NCBI GenBank assembly: GCA_041485125.1
Contig: JBGPIT010000098.1
Coordinates: 1-13,678 of the forward strand
DNA length: 13,678 nt
Direction of reading: 5' to 3'
Origin: JBGPIT01 sp041485125
GTDB taxonomy: Bacteria; Desulfobacterota; Binatia; UTPRO1
In this document: positions 7,600 to 13,678 of the stretch, one piece after another
Layout: the number at the start of each line of letters is the position of its first letter
Position numbering within the stretch: the stretch's first letter is position 1
Position numbers and translations under genes: made by a program
The notes under the pieces: model-generated
Database searches by the model: none
The model's input: only the letters and a program-made list of their open reading frames with translations
Told to the model about the DNA's origin: nothing

Positions 7600-7944
7600 C
7601 TAGCTCTGATTGATCGTGTACTTCGGAATGAGAATCGTGACGTCGCCGTTCACGACCGCTTGGCAGCCGAGCCGTGAGTGCATGGTGAGGCCGGGCGCGG
7701 TGTCGAGCCGGTCTTCTTCGCTCTCCTGCATCTCGGAGAGATTGCGGTCGCCTTCCTTCACGATGACGTGACAGGTGGTGCAGGCGCATTTGCCGCCGCA
7801 GGCATGCTCGAGATGGATGCCGTGCCCGAGGAGCACGTCGAGGATCGAGCGCGGTTCGCCGTCGTGGCTGAACGGCCCCTCACCTTCGAACTCGATCACC
7901 CGTTCCGGCTCGCCCGATTCGTAGAGAATACGGATCTTCGGCAT
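7600..7944 (-). CDS. [2Fe-2S] ferredoxin, adrenodoxin/Isc Fdx type
   Basis: A 114-aa electron carrier. The four cluster ligands are Cys49, Cys55, Cys58 (in HACGGKCACTTCHVIV) and Cys94 (in SRLGCQ). The spacing C-x5-C-x2-C-x35-C is the same as in E. coli Fdx. The acidic patch SEMQESEEDRL, used by this class to dock redox partners, is present. Like vertebrate-type ferredoxins it is a soluble, one-electron carrier. In bacteria such proteins serve Fe-S cluster assembly, P450s or other oxygenases. Here no isc gene is near, and the next gene is a flavoprotein reductase, so a dedicated reductase-ferredoxin pair is likely. ATG 7944 is chosen because the N-terminus MPKIRILYESG matches the family; the open frame upstream is Arg/Ser-rich noise. 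An 88-bp gap separates it from the ThDP enzyme gene upstream. Confidence 0.93.
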   Translation of the reverse strand: MPKIRILYESGEPERVIEFEGEGPFSHDGEPRSILDVLLGHGIHLEHACGGKCACTTCHVIVKEGDRNLSEMQESEEDRLDTAPGLTMHSRLGCQAVVNGDVTILIPKYTINQS

Positions 7945-8032
7945 CGAGATCACAGTGGCGCGCGAAACGGGAACACCGCAAGCGTCACGCCGGTACCGCG
8001 CAGCCGCACCCTGAGAGCTCGGCCGCGTCCGA

Positions 8033-9709
8033 TCACGTGACGGAACGCGTCTGCAGACGGCCGTGGCGCGCCGACGCTCGGATGTACTTCTGGCTGACCG
8101 GCGAGAGGTCGTGGTAGCCGACGCGGGTCTCGATGAGCGCGAAGGTGTCGGCCTTCTCCGCCGCCGCGAGCGCGTCGCGGAACTCGCCGAGCGTCTCCGC
8201 GACGTAGCCGGCACCACCCCACGCGCGCGCCAGCTCCGCGTACGGCCAGTTCGGGATGGTCAACAGATCCTCGCGCTCGGCAATCGGCCGGAAGATCCCC
8301 CAGCCGCCGTTGTTCATGAGGATGACGATCGGCCGCAGACCGTGGCGCGGCGCCTGCGCGAGCTCGGGGCCGGTCATTTGAAATGCGCCGTCGCCGCAGA
8401 GAACGATCGGGCGCTTGCCGCTGCCGATCTCGCACCCGAGCGCGCCGGGAACGCCGAATCCCATCGACGCGTAGTAGCCTTGCGCGAGATAGCCGCCGCC
8501 GCGCCCGACCCGAACGTCGAGTCCCGCGAAGAGCATGTCGCCCGACTCCGCGACCACCGAGAAGCCGCGCTTGCCGTCGAGGAAGCGGTTCAGCTCGGCC
8601 AGCATGTCGGCGACGGTGATCGCGCCGCGCGGATGCTCGGGACGGTTGCCGAGGTTGTCGGCGTAGACCACGCGCTCGGAGTGGCGGCGGAGCTTCTCGC
8701 GACCGAGGGCGCGGACGAAGTCGCGGATGCCGACGTCGGTGTAGGTGTGGAAGCTGACGTTCACCTGGTTGCCGACCGCCCAGATCGACCGGTCGCGCAT
8801 GATCTTCGGCGGCCGGCTGCCGAGATTCATGTCGGTGAGGAGCGTGCCGAGGTTGATGACGAGGTCGGCGGCGTCGACGCGCTTGCGGATCGTCGGCGGG
8901 CTGATCGGGCCGATGTGGACGCCCATGTACTGCCGGTGGTCCATCGGAAACGCGCCCTTGCCGAGGACCGTCGTCATGCACGGCGCGCCCATGCGCTCGA
9001 CCAGCCGCACCACCTCGCGCGCGAGCTTGTAGCGGAAGGTCTCGATGCCGACGATCACGGCGGGCTTGCGGGAGGCGTTGAAGCGCGTCGCCGTTTCGCG
9101 CGCGGCTTCCGCGGTCTTGCGCTCGTCCGAGCGCGCGAACTCGAGCACGCCGTCCCACTTGCGGATGCGCGCCGGCACCTCGATCTCGCGCTCGACCATG
9201 TCGCGATGGATCTCGAGGTAGCCCGGCCGCTGCTCACGCCAGATCGCGCGCACCACGTGGTCGATGTCGTCGGCGACGCTGCGCGGATCGGTGAGGACGC
9301 GCGCGGCGCAGGTGAGCTCGTCGTAGATGCGGAACTGCGACTCGATCTCCTTCGCCTGGTGATGGATGAGCTGGCCGAGCTTGCGCTCCTCCTCCCCCGG
9401 ACCACCGCTGATGACGAGGATCGGCACCCGCTCGGAGAACGAGCCCGCGACCGGGTTCACCATGTTGTGACCGCCGGCGCCGTAGGTGACGCAGACGACG
9501 CCGATCCGTCCGGTCGCGCGCGCGTAGCCGTCGGCCGCGAAGCCCACCCCCGGCTCGTGCGAGAGCGTCACGACCTCGAGTCCGCGCGGGCGGCCGAACC
9601 TGAAGAAGAGATTGATGACCAGGTCGCCGGGGATGCCGAAGAGATGCGTCACCCCGATGCGCCGCAGGTAGGCGACCAGGAAGTCGCCGACACGCATGCG
9701 GGCGCGCAT
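8033..9709 (-). CDS. Thiamine-diphosphate-dependent 2-oxoacid decarboxylase-like enzyme (pyruvate/indolepyruvate/phenylpyruvate decarboxylase family)
   Basis: A 558-aa ThDP enzyme with the standard three domains. The N-terminal PYR domain has the cofactor-activating glutamate (Glu52 in LSHEPGVGFAADGYAR) and a His-His pair (116-117, LIHHQ), which is a mark of the pyruvate decarboxylase branch. The PP domain carries the Mg-ThDP motif GDGAFQ (439) running to NN (466-467). The catalytic Glu473 of Zymomonas pyruvate decarboxylase lies in NNYGYTIE; the aligned segment here is NNGGWGIF, so that residue is Phe. Azospirillum phenylpyruvate decarboxylase also lacks it. The substrate is therefore open: an aromatic or branched 2-oxoacid is possible, and acetolactate-synthase-like carboligation cannot be excluded. 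ATG 9709 overlaps the previous gene's TGA by one base; ATG 9697 is an alternative start. Confidence 0.85.
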   Translation of the reverse strand: MRARMRVGDFLVAYLRRIGVTHLFGIPGDLVINLFFRFGRPRGLEVVTLSHEPGVGFAADGYARATGRIGVVCVTYGAGGHNMVNPVAGSFSERVPILVISGGPGEEERKLGQLIHHQAKEIESQFRIYDELTCAARVLTDPRSVADDIDHVVRAIWREQRPGYLEIHRDMVEREIEVPARIRKWDGVLEFARSDERKTAEAARETATRFNASRKPAVIVGIETFRYKLAREVVRLVERMGAPCMTTVLGKGAFPMDHRQYMGVHIGPISPPTIRKRVDAADLVINLGTLLTDMNLGSRPPKIMRDRSIWAVGNQVNVSFHTYTDVGIRDFVRALGREKLRRHSERVVYADNLGNRPEHPRGAITVADMLAELNRFLDGKRGFSVVAESGDMLFAGLDVRVGRGGGYLAQGYYASMGFGVPGALGCEIGSGKRPIVLCGDGAFQMTGPELAQAPRHGLRPIVILMNNGGWGIFRPIAEREDLLTIPNWPYAELARAWGGAGYVAETLGEFRDALAAAEKADTFALIETRVGYHDLSPVSQKYIRASARHGRLQTRSVT

Positions 9710-10608
9710 CACGCGAAGAATTCCTCGACGTTTTCGGACGAGACGTCGAGGCTCATGACCTCGTTGTTGCGGTAGACCTGCAGCACCACGCGCTCGCCGG
9801 CGCGGTGGCTCCAGAGCTGATCGTAGAGCTCCTTCCGGCTCGCGACCGGCCGGTCGTCGATCGCGACCACGACGTCGCCCTGGCTGACGCCGGCGCGCTC
9901 GGCCGGACCGCCGGGCAAGAGGCCGGCGACGACGACGTGATTGCGGAGCGTGTAGCAGTAGAGCCCGAGCCACGCGCGTGACGGGCGGCTCGGGCGCCGG
10001 CCGAAGCGCAGCAGCTCCTCGCGGTGGTCGCGGTAGTGCATGATCGGAATCGCGAGCGAGAACCGGCCGATCTCGTTCAGGTTGAGCGAGACCACGCCGA
10101 CCATGCGTCCGAGGGTGTCGAGCAGCGGCCCGCCGCCGAGGCCGGGGTTCATCGCGGTGGTGTAGATCGCGTCGTCGAGCGTGTACTCCCAGTTGGCCTC
10201 GAAGAGCGCGGTCGCGGTGACGCCACCCGAGCTCGCGCGCCGTCCGCTGTCGCCGGCACTCGCGAGGATGAACACGTCGTCGCCGACGGCGATCCCGGGC
10301 TCGTCGCGCAGCGCCAGCGCCGGCAGCCCGTCGCCGGGGATCTTCACCAGCGCGATGCCGGACGCGAAATCCCGCGCGATGACGTCGCCGCTGAACGACG
10401 TACCGTCCATCAGGGTGACGCTGACCGATTGCGCGCCGAGCACCACGTAGTTGACCGTGACGACGAGCCCATCGGAGTCGACGAGCGTCCCGGTGCCGGC
10501 GCGCTCGGTGCCGAGCACCGCGGCGGAGGGATGCTCGTCGGGCACGGTCACCTGGAGGTGCACCGTCGCGGGCAGCGTCTGTTCGAGAAGGCGGACCGTC
10601 GAGTTCAT
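9709..10608 (-). CDS. HtrA/DegP-like trypsin-fold pseudoprotease with C-terminal PDZ domain
   Basis: A 299-aa protein with the HtrA order: a chymotrypsin-like domain (about 25-180) and one PDZ domain (about 195-290, VVVAGLLPGGPAERAGVSQGDVVVAID). The protease fold is clear from AGTGTLVDSDGLVVT, GDVIARDFASGIALVKI and NPGLGGGPLLD. All three catalytic positions are changed: the NHVV histidine is Tyr54 (NYVV), the LAVLK-preceding aspartate is Gly84 (SGIALVKI) and the serine of GNSGGPL is Gly158 (GLGGGPL). No signal peptide or membrane segment is seen, so it is probably cytoplasmic. A role as a scaffold or peptide-binding protein is inferred. ATG 10608 is chosen over a GTG at 10641 because the extra residues are Arg-rich and unlike the family. 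It is the first gene of the leftward operon and overlaps the ThDP gene by one base. Confidence 0.85.
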   Translation of the reverse strand: MNSTVRLLEQTLPATVHLQVTVPDEHPSAAVLGTERAGTGTLVDSDGLVVTVNYVVLGAQSVSVTLMDGTSFSGDVIARDFASGIALVKIPGDGLPALALRDEPGIAVGDDVFILASAGDSGRRASSGGVTATALFEANWEYTLDDAIYTTAMNPGLGGGPLLDTLGRMVGVVSLNLNEIGRFSLAIPIMHYRDHREELLRFGRRPSRPSRAWLGLYCYTLRNHVVVAGLLPGGPAERAGVSQGDVVVAIDDRPVASRKELYDQLWSHRAGERVVLQVYRNNEVMSLDVSSENVEEFFA

Positions 10609-10635
10609 CGACGCACGCTCGACGCGCCGCCGTAG

Positions 10636-10664
10636 TTGCACGCGCTCGGCACGGTCACTATGAC
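10636..10664 (+). promoter_or_regulatory. Candidate promoter for pabB
   Basis: TTGCAC (10636-10641), a 17-bp spacer and TATGAC (10659-10664) resemble a sigma-70 promoter (3/6 and 4/6). It lies in the 65-bp gap between the divergent pseudo-HtrA gene and pabB. The predicted transcript would begin only a few bases before ATG 10674. Confidence 0.35.
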
Positions 10665-10673
10665 GAGGCTCTC

Positions 10674-12137
10674 ATGCACGTCCGTCGCCTCGCGCTCGAT
10701 TTCACGCCGTGGGCTCTGTTTCGCGCGTTGGCGGGACGACAGCGACCGTTCTTCATCGATGCTGGGCAAGCGTGGGGCGAGGATTGGTTTTCGTCTATGG
10801 GATTCGGCCCACGGATGCAATTGCGCGTCGGCGCGGCCGACGGCGCCGCGACACCGCTGGCGGCGCTCGACGACTTGCTGGCCTCGTGTCGACCGACCGC
10901 GCTCGACCGGGCGCGGCCGCGGCCGGTACCGTTCGCGGGCGGCGTCGTCCTCGGCTTGGCGTACGACGCCAAGAACACGATCGAGCGCCTACCCGCGCGC
11001 CAGCGACTCGATCCATCCGACGCGTATCTCGCCGCGGCGCTCTACGATGCCGTGGTCTCCTACGATCATCGCCGCCGTGAGTACGTCGTGGCGAGCTGGC
11101 ATCTCGATGCCGCCGCGCTCGCGCGCTACGCCGAGGAGGTGCTGGACGCGGCCGCGGACGCGCGCGCGCTGGTCCGCACCGGCGCGAGCCGCGGCGTCGC
11201 AGAGCGCCTCGCCGGCGCGATCGTCGCCAACCTCGACGAGCGCTCCTATGGCGCGGCGGCCGAGCGCGTCCTCGGATACATCGCCGCTGGCGACATCTAC
11301 CAGGCGAACCTCAGCCTGCGCTTCGAGGCGGCCTTCGCGGGCGATGCGCTCGAGCTCTACGGGCGCCTGCGCGCGTTGCAGGCGGTGCCCTTCGGCGGCT
11401 ACTTCGATCTCGGACATGAGCGCGTGCTTTCGAACTCTCCCGAGCTCTTTCTGCGCCGGCGCGGCACCCACGTCGAAACCTGTCCGATCAAGGGCACGCG
11501 CCCGCGCGGCGCGAACCCCGCCGAAGACGTGCGGCTCGCCGAGGAGCTCGGCAGCGACGCGAAGGAAGGTGCGGAGCATTTGATGATCGTCGATCTCGAG
11601 CGCAGCGACCTCGGACGCGTATGCCGCACCGGCAGCATTCGCGTCGTGCGCTTCGCGGAGGTCGCGAGATTCCGCACCGTCCAACATCTGGTGTCGACCG
11701 TCACGGGCACGCTCCCCGCCGACCTGCCGACGGGCGCGCTCCTCGCGGCGACGTTCCCCGGCGGCTCGATCACCGGGGCGCCCAAGATCCGCGCGATGGA
11801 GATCATCGACGAGGTCGAGCGCGGCGCGCGCGGCTTCTACACCGGCGCGCTCGGATGGATCGACGCGAGCGGCGATTGCGACCTGAACGTCGCCATCCGC
11901 ACCGCGGTCGCGACGGACCGAGGGCTCGCCTATCACGCCGGCAGCGGCATCGTCGCCGACTCGGTGCCCGCGCGCGAGTACGCCGAGTGCCTGCTCAAGT
12001 CGCAGGCGTTCCTCGCGGCGCTCCAGGGCAACGGTGATGACAGTGCGGCGGCAGACCGTGACGGCGCGGCGCCGCTGCACGGCACTCCGGACGCGACCGC
12101 GCGCGCCGACGACAGCGTGATCGTTCGTCCGACGTGA
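10674..12137 (+). CDS. pabB: Aminodeoxychorismate synthase component I (PabB)
   Basis: A 487-aa chorismate-utilising enzyme that aminates chorismate to 4-amino-4-deoxychorismate on the way to p-aminobenzoate and folate. The decisive motif is PIKGTRPRG (Lys273). This Lys forms the covalent intermediate in PabB, whereas anthranilate synthase TrpE has PIAGT. Other conserved blocks are GDIYQANLSLRF, SPELFLRRRG, EHLMIVDLERSDLGRVC, FPGGSITGAPKIRAMEII and GWIDASGDCDLNVAIRT. A C-terminal tail of about 35 residues rich in Asp, Ala and Arg goes beyond the usual end. ATG 10674 is preceded by a GAGG six bases upstream. Its stop overlaps the next gene's GTG (GTGA), showing coupling to pabC. The glutaminase subunit PabA is not in the window. 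Confidence 0.94.
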   Translation: MHVRRLALDFTPWALFRALAGRQRPFFIDAGQAWGEDWFSSMGFGPRMQLRVGAADGAATPLAALDDLLASCRPTALDRARPRPVPFAGGVVLGLAYDAKNTIERLPARQRLDPSDAYLAAALYDAVVSYDHRRREYVVASWHLDAAALARYAEEVLDAAADARALVRTGASRGVAERLAGAIVANLDERSYGAAAERVLGYIAAGDIYQANLSLRFEAAFAGDALELYGRLRALQAVPFGGYFDLGHERVLSNSPELFLRRRGTHVETCPIKGTRPRGANPAEDVRLAEELGSDAKEGAEHLMIVDLERSDLGRVCRTGSIRVVRFAEVARFRTVQHLVSTVTGTLPADLPTGALLAATFPGGSITGAPKIRAMEIIDEVERGARGFYTGALGWIDASGDCDLNVAIRTAVATDRGLAYHAGSGIVADSVPAREYAECLLKSQAFLAALQGNGDDSAAADRDGAAPLHGTPDATARADDSVIVRPT

Positions 12138-13039
12138 GCTCGGCGCGGCAGGCGCGCACGCGGGCGGCACCTCGTGGTCCGATCGTGCTGCTGAACGATC
12201 GTCTCGTTCCCGCGGCGCGCGCGACGATCGCGGCGCTCGACCGCGGCTTTCTCTACGGCGACGGACTCTGCGAGACCATCCGCGCGTACGGCGGCCGGCC
12301 CTTCGCGCTCGACGCACACCTCGCCCGGCTGGCGCGCTCCGCTCGCGTGTTTCGGATTCCCTTCGAGCGCAGCGTCGCCCATTGGCAGCCACGCATCGCC
12401 CGCCTGCTACGCGCCAACCAGCTACACGATCGCGACGCCGCGTTGCGCTTGACGGTCTCCCGGGGCGCCGGCCCGATCGCCATGTTGCCTCCGCCCGGTC
12501 TCCGTCCGACGACGCTGCTCGTCGCGACGCCGCTCGACGCGCGGATCGCGGCGGCGCACCGCAACGGCGTCGCGATCTGCTTCTTCCCTTTCCGCCTGGT
12601 GACCGCGACCGAGCAGAGCCACAAGACGTTGCACTACCTGCCTGCCGTGCTCGGCAAGATGATCGCGAGCCGGCGCGGCGCCTGGGAGGCGGTCTACCTC
12701 GGCGCCGACGATACCGTGCTCGAGGGCACGACGAGCAACGTGTTCATCGTGCGCGACGGTGCGCTGGTGACGCCGCCGCTGCACGGCATTCTCCCCGGCA
12801 TCACCCGGCGCGTCCTCACCACGATCGCGAAGCGGGCGCGCCTCACGATCAGTGAGCTCCCGATCACGCGCGACGAGCTCTTCACGGCCGACGAGTTGTT
12901 CCTCACCGCGACGACGATCGAGATCCTGCCGGTGGTGCGCGTCGAGCGGCGGCCGATCGGGAACGGCGCGCCGGGTCCGGTGACACGCGCGCTGCAGGCG
13001 CGCTATCGCCGCTTCGTCGACGCGGCGCTCGCGCGATGA
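12134..13039 (+). CDS. pabC: Aminodeoxychorismate lyase (PabC), PLP fold-type IV aminotransferase family
   Basis: A 301-aa PLP enzyme of the branched-chain aminotransferase/D-amino-acid transaminase/PabC fold. Visible family features are LDRGFLYGDGLCETIRAYGG, LRLTVSRGAG, the Schiff-base lysine Lys164 in HKTLHYLPAVL, EGTTSNVFIV (PLP phosphate) and GILPGITRRVL. The family motifs alone do not separate PabC from IlvE or Dat. Its 4-bp GTGA overlap with pabB makes aminodeoxychorismate lyase, which releases pyruvate to give p-aminobenzoate, the best call. The first 15 residues (Arg/Ala-rich) precede the usual N-terminus, and an in-frame GTG at 12185 would give a more typical start. The overlap with pabB favours 12134. 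Confidence 0.85.
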   Translation: MSSARQARTRAAPRGPIVLLNDRLVPAARATIAALDRGFLYGDGLCETIRAYGGRPFALDAHLARLARSARVFRIPFERSVAHWQPRIARLLRANQLHDRDAALRLTVSRGAGPIAMLPPPGLRPTTLLVATPLDARIAAAHRNGVAICFFPFRLVTATEQSHKTLHYLPAVLGKMIASRRGAWEAVYLGADDTVLEGTTSNVFIVRDGALVTPPLHGILPGITRRVLTTIAKRARLTISELPITRDELFTADELFLTATTIEILPVVRVERRPIGNGAPGPVTRALQARYRRFVDAALAR

Positions 13040-13045
13040 CGCCGC

Positions 13046-13064
13046 ATCGTCGCAGCGCGACGAT
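13046..13064. terminator. Hairpin between the convergent pabC and lipoprotein genes
   Basis: ATCGTCGC (13046-13053) and GCGACGAT (13057-13064) form a perfect 8-bp stem with an AGC loop. They occupy most of the 28-bp gap between the two stop codons. There is no clear T-tract. It probably acts on transcripts from both sides. Confidence 0.45.
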
Positions 13065-13067
13065 CGG

Positions 13068-13514
13068 TCAGAGCAAGAGGTAAGGTGCGACCGCCATCCC
13101 GACCGTCACCGCGACGGTGAGGACGGCGAAGCTGGCTTTGCCGAACGAGTTGGCGCCCGCTTTCACGTGGCCCCAGAATCCCGAGGGCGGCGGACCCTGT
13201 GGCTCGTCACCGAAGAAAGCGTCGCCGTCGCTCGCGGTCTCGGCGCTGTCGGCTTTTGCAACCTTGCCGTAGTCGTCGGGCTTCGCGGGCGGATCGTCGG
13301 TGAGCAAGTTCATGTCGTCATTGCTCCACCGCTCGCTCGCGATGTCCTTGCGCCAGCGCGCTTCCGACGCGTCCCAGTCGTCGGCAATGCGCGGACCGAC
13401 GATCTCGTCCTCTGTACCCTCGTGCGCGCGCTGTGCCGCCGTCGGTCCACACGCGCTCGCGATCACTGCGAGCATCATCAGCATGCCGCACAGACGAGCC
13501 TCTTGCCGCATCAT
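13068..13514 (-). CDS. Small predicted lipoprotein with a C-terminal membrane segment, unknown function
   Basis: The product is 148 aa. It starts MMRQEARLCGMLMMLAVIASAC, a short basic N-region and hydrophobic core ending in a lipobox-like ASAC, so Cys22 should be lipidated after signal peptidase II cleavage. The middle (about 30-115) is strongly acidic with many Asp/Glu and Pro and looks disordered. The last 22 residues (ASFAVLTVAVTVGMAVAPYLLL) form a probable membrane helix ending at the very C-terminus. GGGAGG lies three bases before the first ATG (13514) and six before the second (13511), so either may be used. The frame is open further upstream to 13655, but that part has no signal peptide and runs through the promoter region of the divergent gene. 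I do not recognise the family. Confidence 0.72.
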   Translation of the reverse strand: MMRQEARLCGMLMMLAVIASACGPTAAQRAHEGTEDEIVGPRIADDWDASEARWRKDIASERWSNDDMNLLTDDPPAKPDDYGKVAKADSAETASDGDAFFGDEPQGPPPSGFWGHVKAGANSFGKASFAVLTVAVTVGMAVAPYLLL

Positions 13515-13517
13515 CCG

Positions 13518-13523
13518 CCTCCC
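13518..13523 (-). promoter_or_regulatory. Shine-Dalgarno site of the lipoprotein gene
   Basis: GGGAGG on the minus strand, six bases before ATG 13511 and three before ATG 13514. It rejects the longer open frame that begins at 13655. Confidence 0.6.
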
Positions 13524-13551
13524 GTGATCGCGTGCCCGGTCGCGCTCAATG

Positions 13552-13580
13552 TGGAATCGCCCCTCTCTCGCAGCTATAGT
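13552..13580 (+). promoter_or_regulatory. Candidate promoter for the asnS-like gene
   Basis: TGGAAT (13552-13557), a 17-bp spacer and TATAGT (13575-13580, 5 of 6 to the -10 consensus). A second good -10-like hexamer, TACAAT (13597-13602), has no matching -35. The region overlaps the opposing promoter of the lipoprotein gene. Confidence 0.4.
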
Positions 13581-13601
13581 CCCCGGCTCCCACGCGTACA
13601 A
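13573..13601 (-). promoter_or_regulatory. Candidate promoter for the lipoprotein gene
   Basis: On the minus strand TTGTAC (13601-13596), a 17-bp spacer and TATAGC (13578-13573), 3/6 and 4/6 to the sigma-70 consensus. It overlaps the divergent asnS promoter region, so the two may compete for polymerase. Confidence 0.4.
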
Positions 13602-13613
13602 TCCACATTCCGC

Positions 13614-13618
13614 GGAGG
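13614..13618 (+). promoter_or_regulatory. Shine-Dalgarno site of the asnS-like gene
   Basis: GGAGG four bases before ATG 13623. It supports a real gene start although only 18 codons remain in the window. Confidence 0.6.
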
Positions 13619-13622
13619 CATC

Positions 13623-13678
13623 ATGCGGGTCTACGTCGACCATGTGCATCGTCACGCCGGTGAGGAGGTGACGCTCGC
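13623..13678 (+). CDS. asnS: N-terminus of probable asparaginyl-tRNA synthetase, cut by the window edge
   Basis: ATG 13623 follows GGAGG by four bases and opens a frame that runs off the right edge after 18 codons (MRVYVDHVHRHAGEEVTL). This resembles the start of the OB-fold anticodon-binding domain of class IIb synthetases, most like AsnRS, which commonly begin with a '...h.g.eVtl.GWv' strand. With so few residues AspRS, LysRS or another OB-fold protein cannot be excluded. The sequence to the right of the window would settle it. Confidence 0.55.
   Translation, partial: MRVYVDHVHRHAGEEVTL

Noticed and set aside
7945..8032. 19-codon frame with a GTG start in the gap between the ThDP enzyme and ferredoxin genes
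   Set aside because: No clear ribosome-binding site and no sign of a real peptide; it is the tail of a longer out-of-frame reading of the ThDP gene.
8063..9775. 570-codon open frame antisense to the ThDP enzyme gene
   Set aside because: Composition is the usual antisense shadow (Asp, Ala, Val, His, Arg), with no recognisable motif, while the opposite strand has a full set of ThDP motifs.
10989..12392. 467-codon Arg/Ala-rich frame antisense to pabB and pabC
   Set aside because: It spans two well-supported genes on the other strand and shows no family feature.

Overview
The window is about 70 % G+C and reads as a chromosomal segment of a Gram-negative, deltaproteobacterial-type organism (Binatota/Desulfobacterota_B- or Myxococcota-like; inferred, not proven). 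Reasons: an RpoD with the long proteobacterial insert between regions 1.2 and 2, a periplasmic efflux adaptor, a lipoprotein signal, an F420-dependent NADP reductase, and frequent GTG/TTG starts with overlapping stop/start codons. No tRNA, rRNA, CRISPR array, insertion sequence or phage gene was found. Coding density is very high; the longest gap between genes is about 226 bp.

Layout. (1) 1-1016 (+): 3' part of a periplasmic adaptor (HlyD/MFP) gene whose partners must lie upstream. (2) 1108-4104 (-): a histidine phosphatase, then primary sigma factor rpoD behind an A+T-richer leader with a good sigma-70 promoter, then a 49-codon small gene with its own strong ribosome-binding site. (3) 4162-6800 (+): a 35-codon leader frame whose stop overlaps the GTG of an F420:NADP oxidoreductase gene, then an SPL/PA0069-type radical SAM gene (TTG start) and an Oxygenase-NA/COG3826-like 2-oxoglutarate/Fe(II) oxygenase. 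The last two belong to families linked to nucleic-acid damage. (4) 6874-10608 (-): four genes in one direction, a PDZ protein with an HtrA-like but catalytically dead protease domain, a ThDP-dependent 2-oxoacid decarboxylase-like enzyme, an Isc-type [2Fe-2S] ferredoxin and an FNR-type flavoprotein. (5) 10674-13039 (+): pabB and pabC, overlapping by 4 bp, making p-aminobenzoate for folate. (6) 13068-13514 (-): a small predicted lipoprotein with a C-terminal membrane segment, divergent from the first 18 codons of a probable asnS (+) that leaves the window.

The parts most worth attention are the pseudo-HtrA/ThDP enzyme/ferredoxin/flavoprotein operon, the leader-coupled npdG operon, the two small genes and the symmetric promoter region before asnS. 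The functional links proposed between genes come from spacing and family knowledge; nothing was searched or computed.
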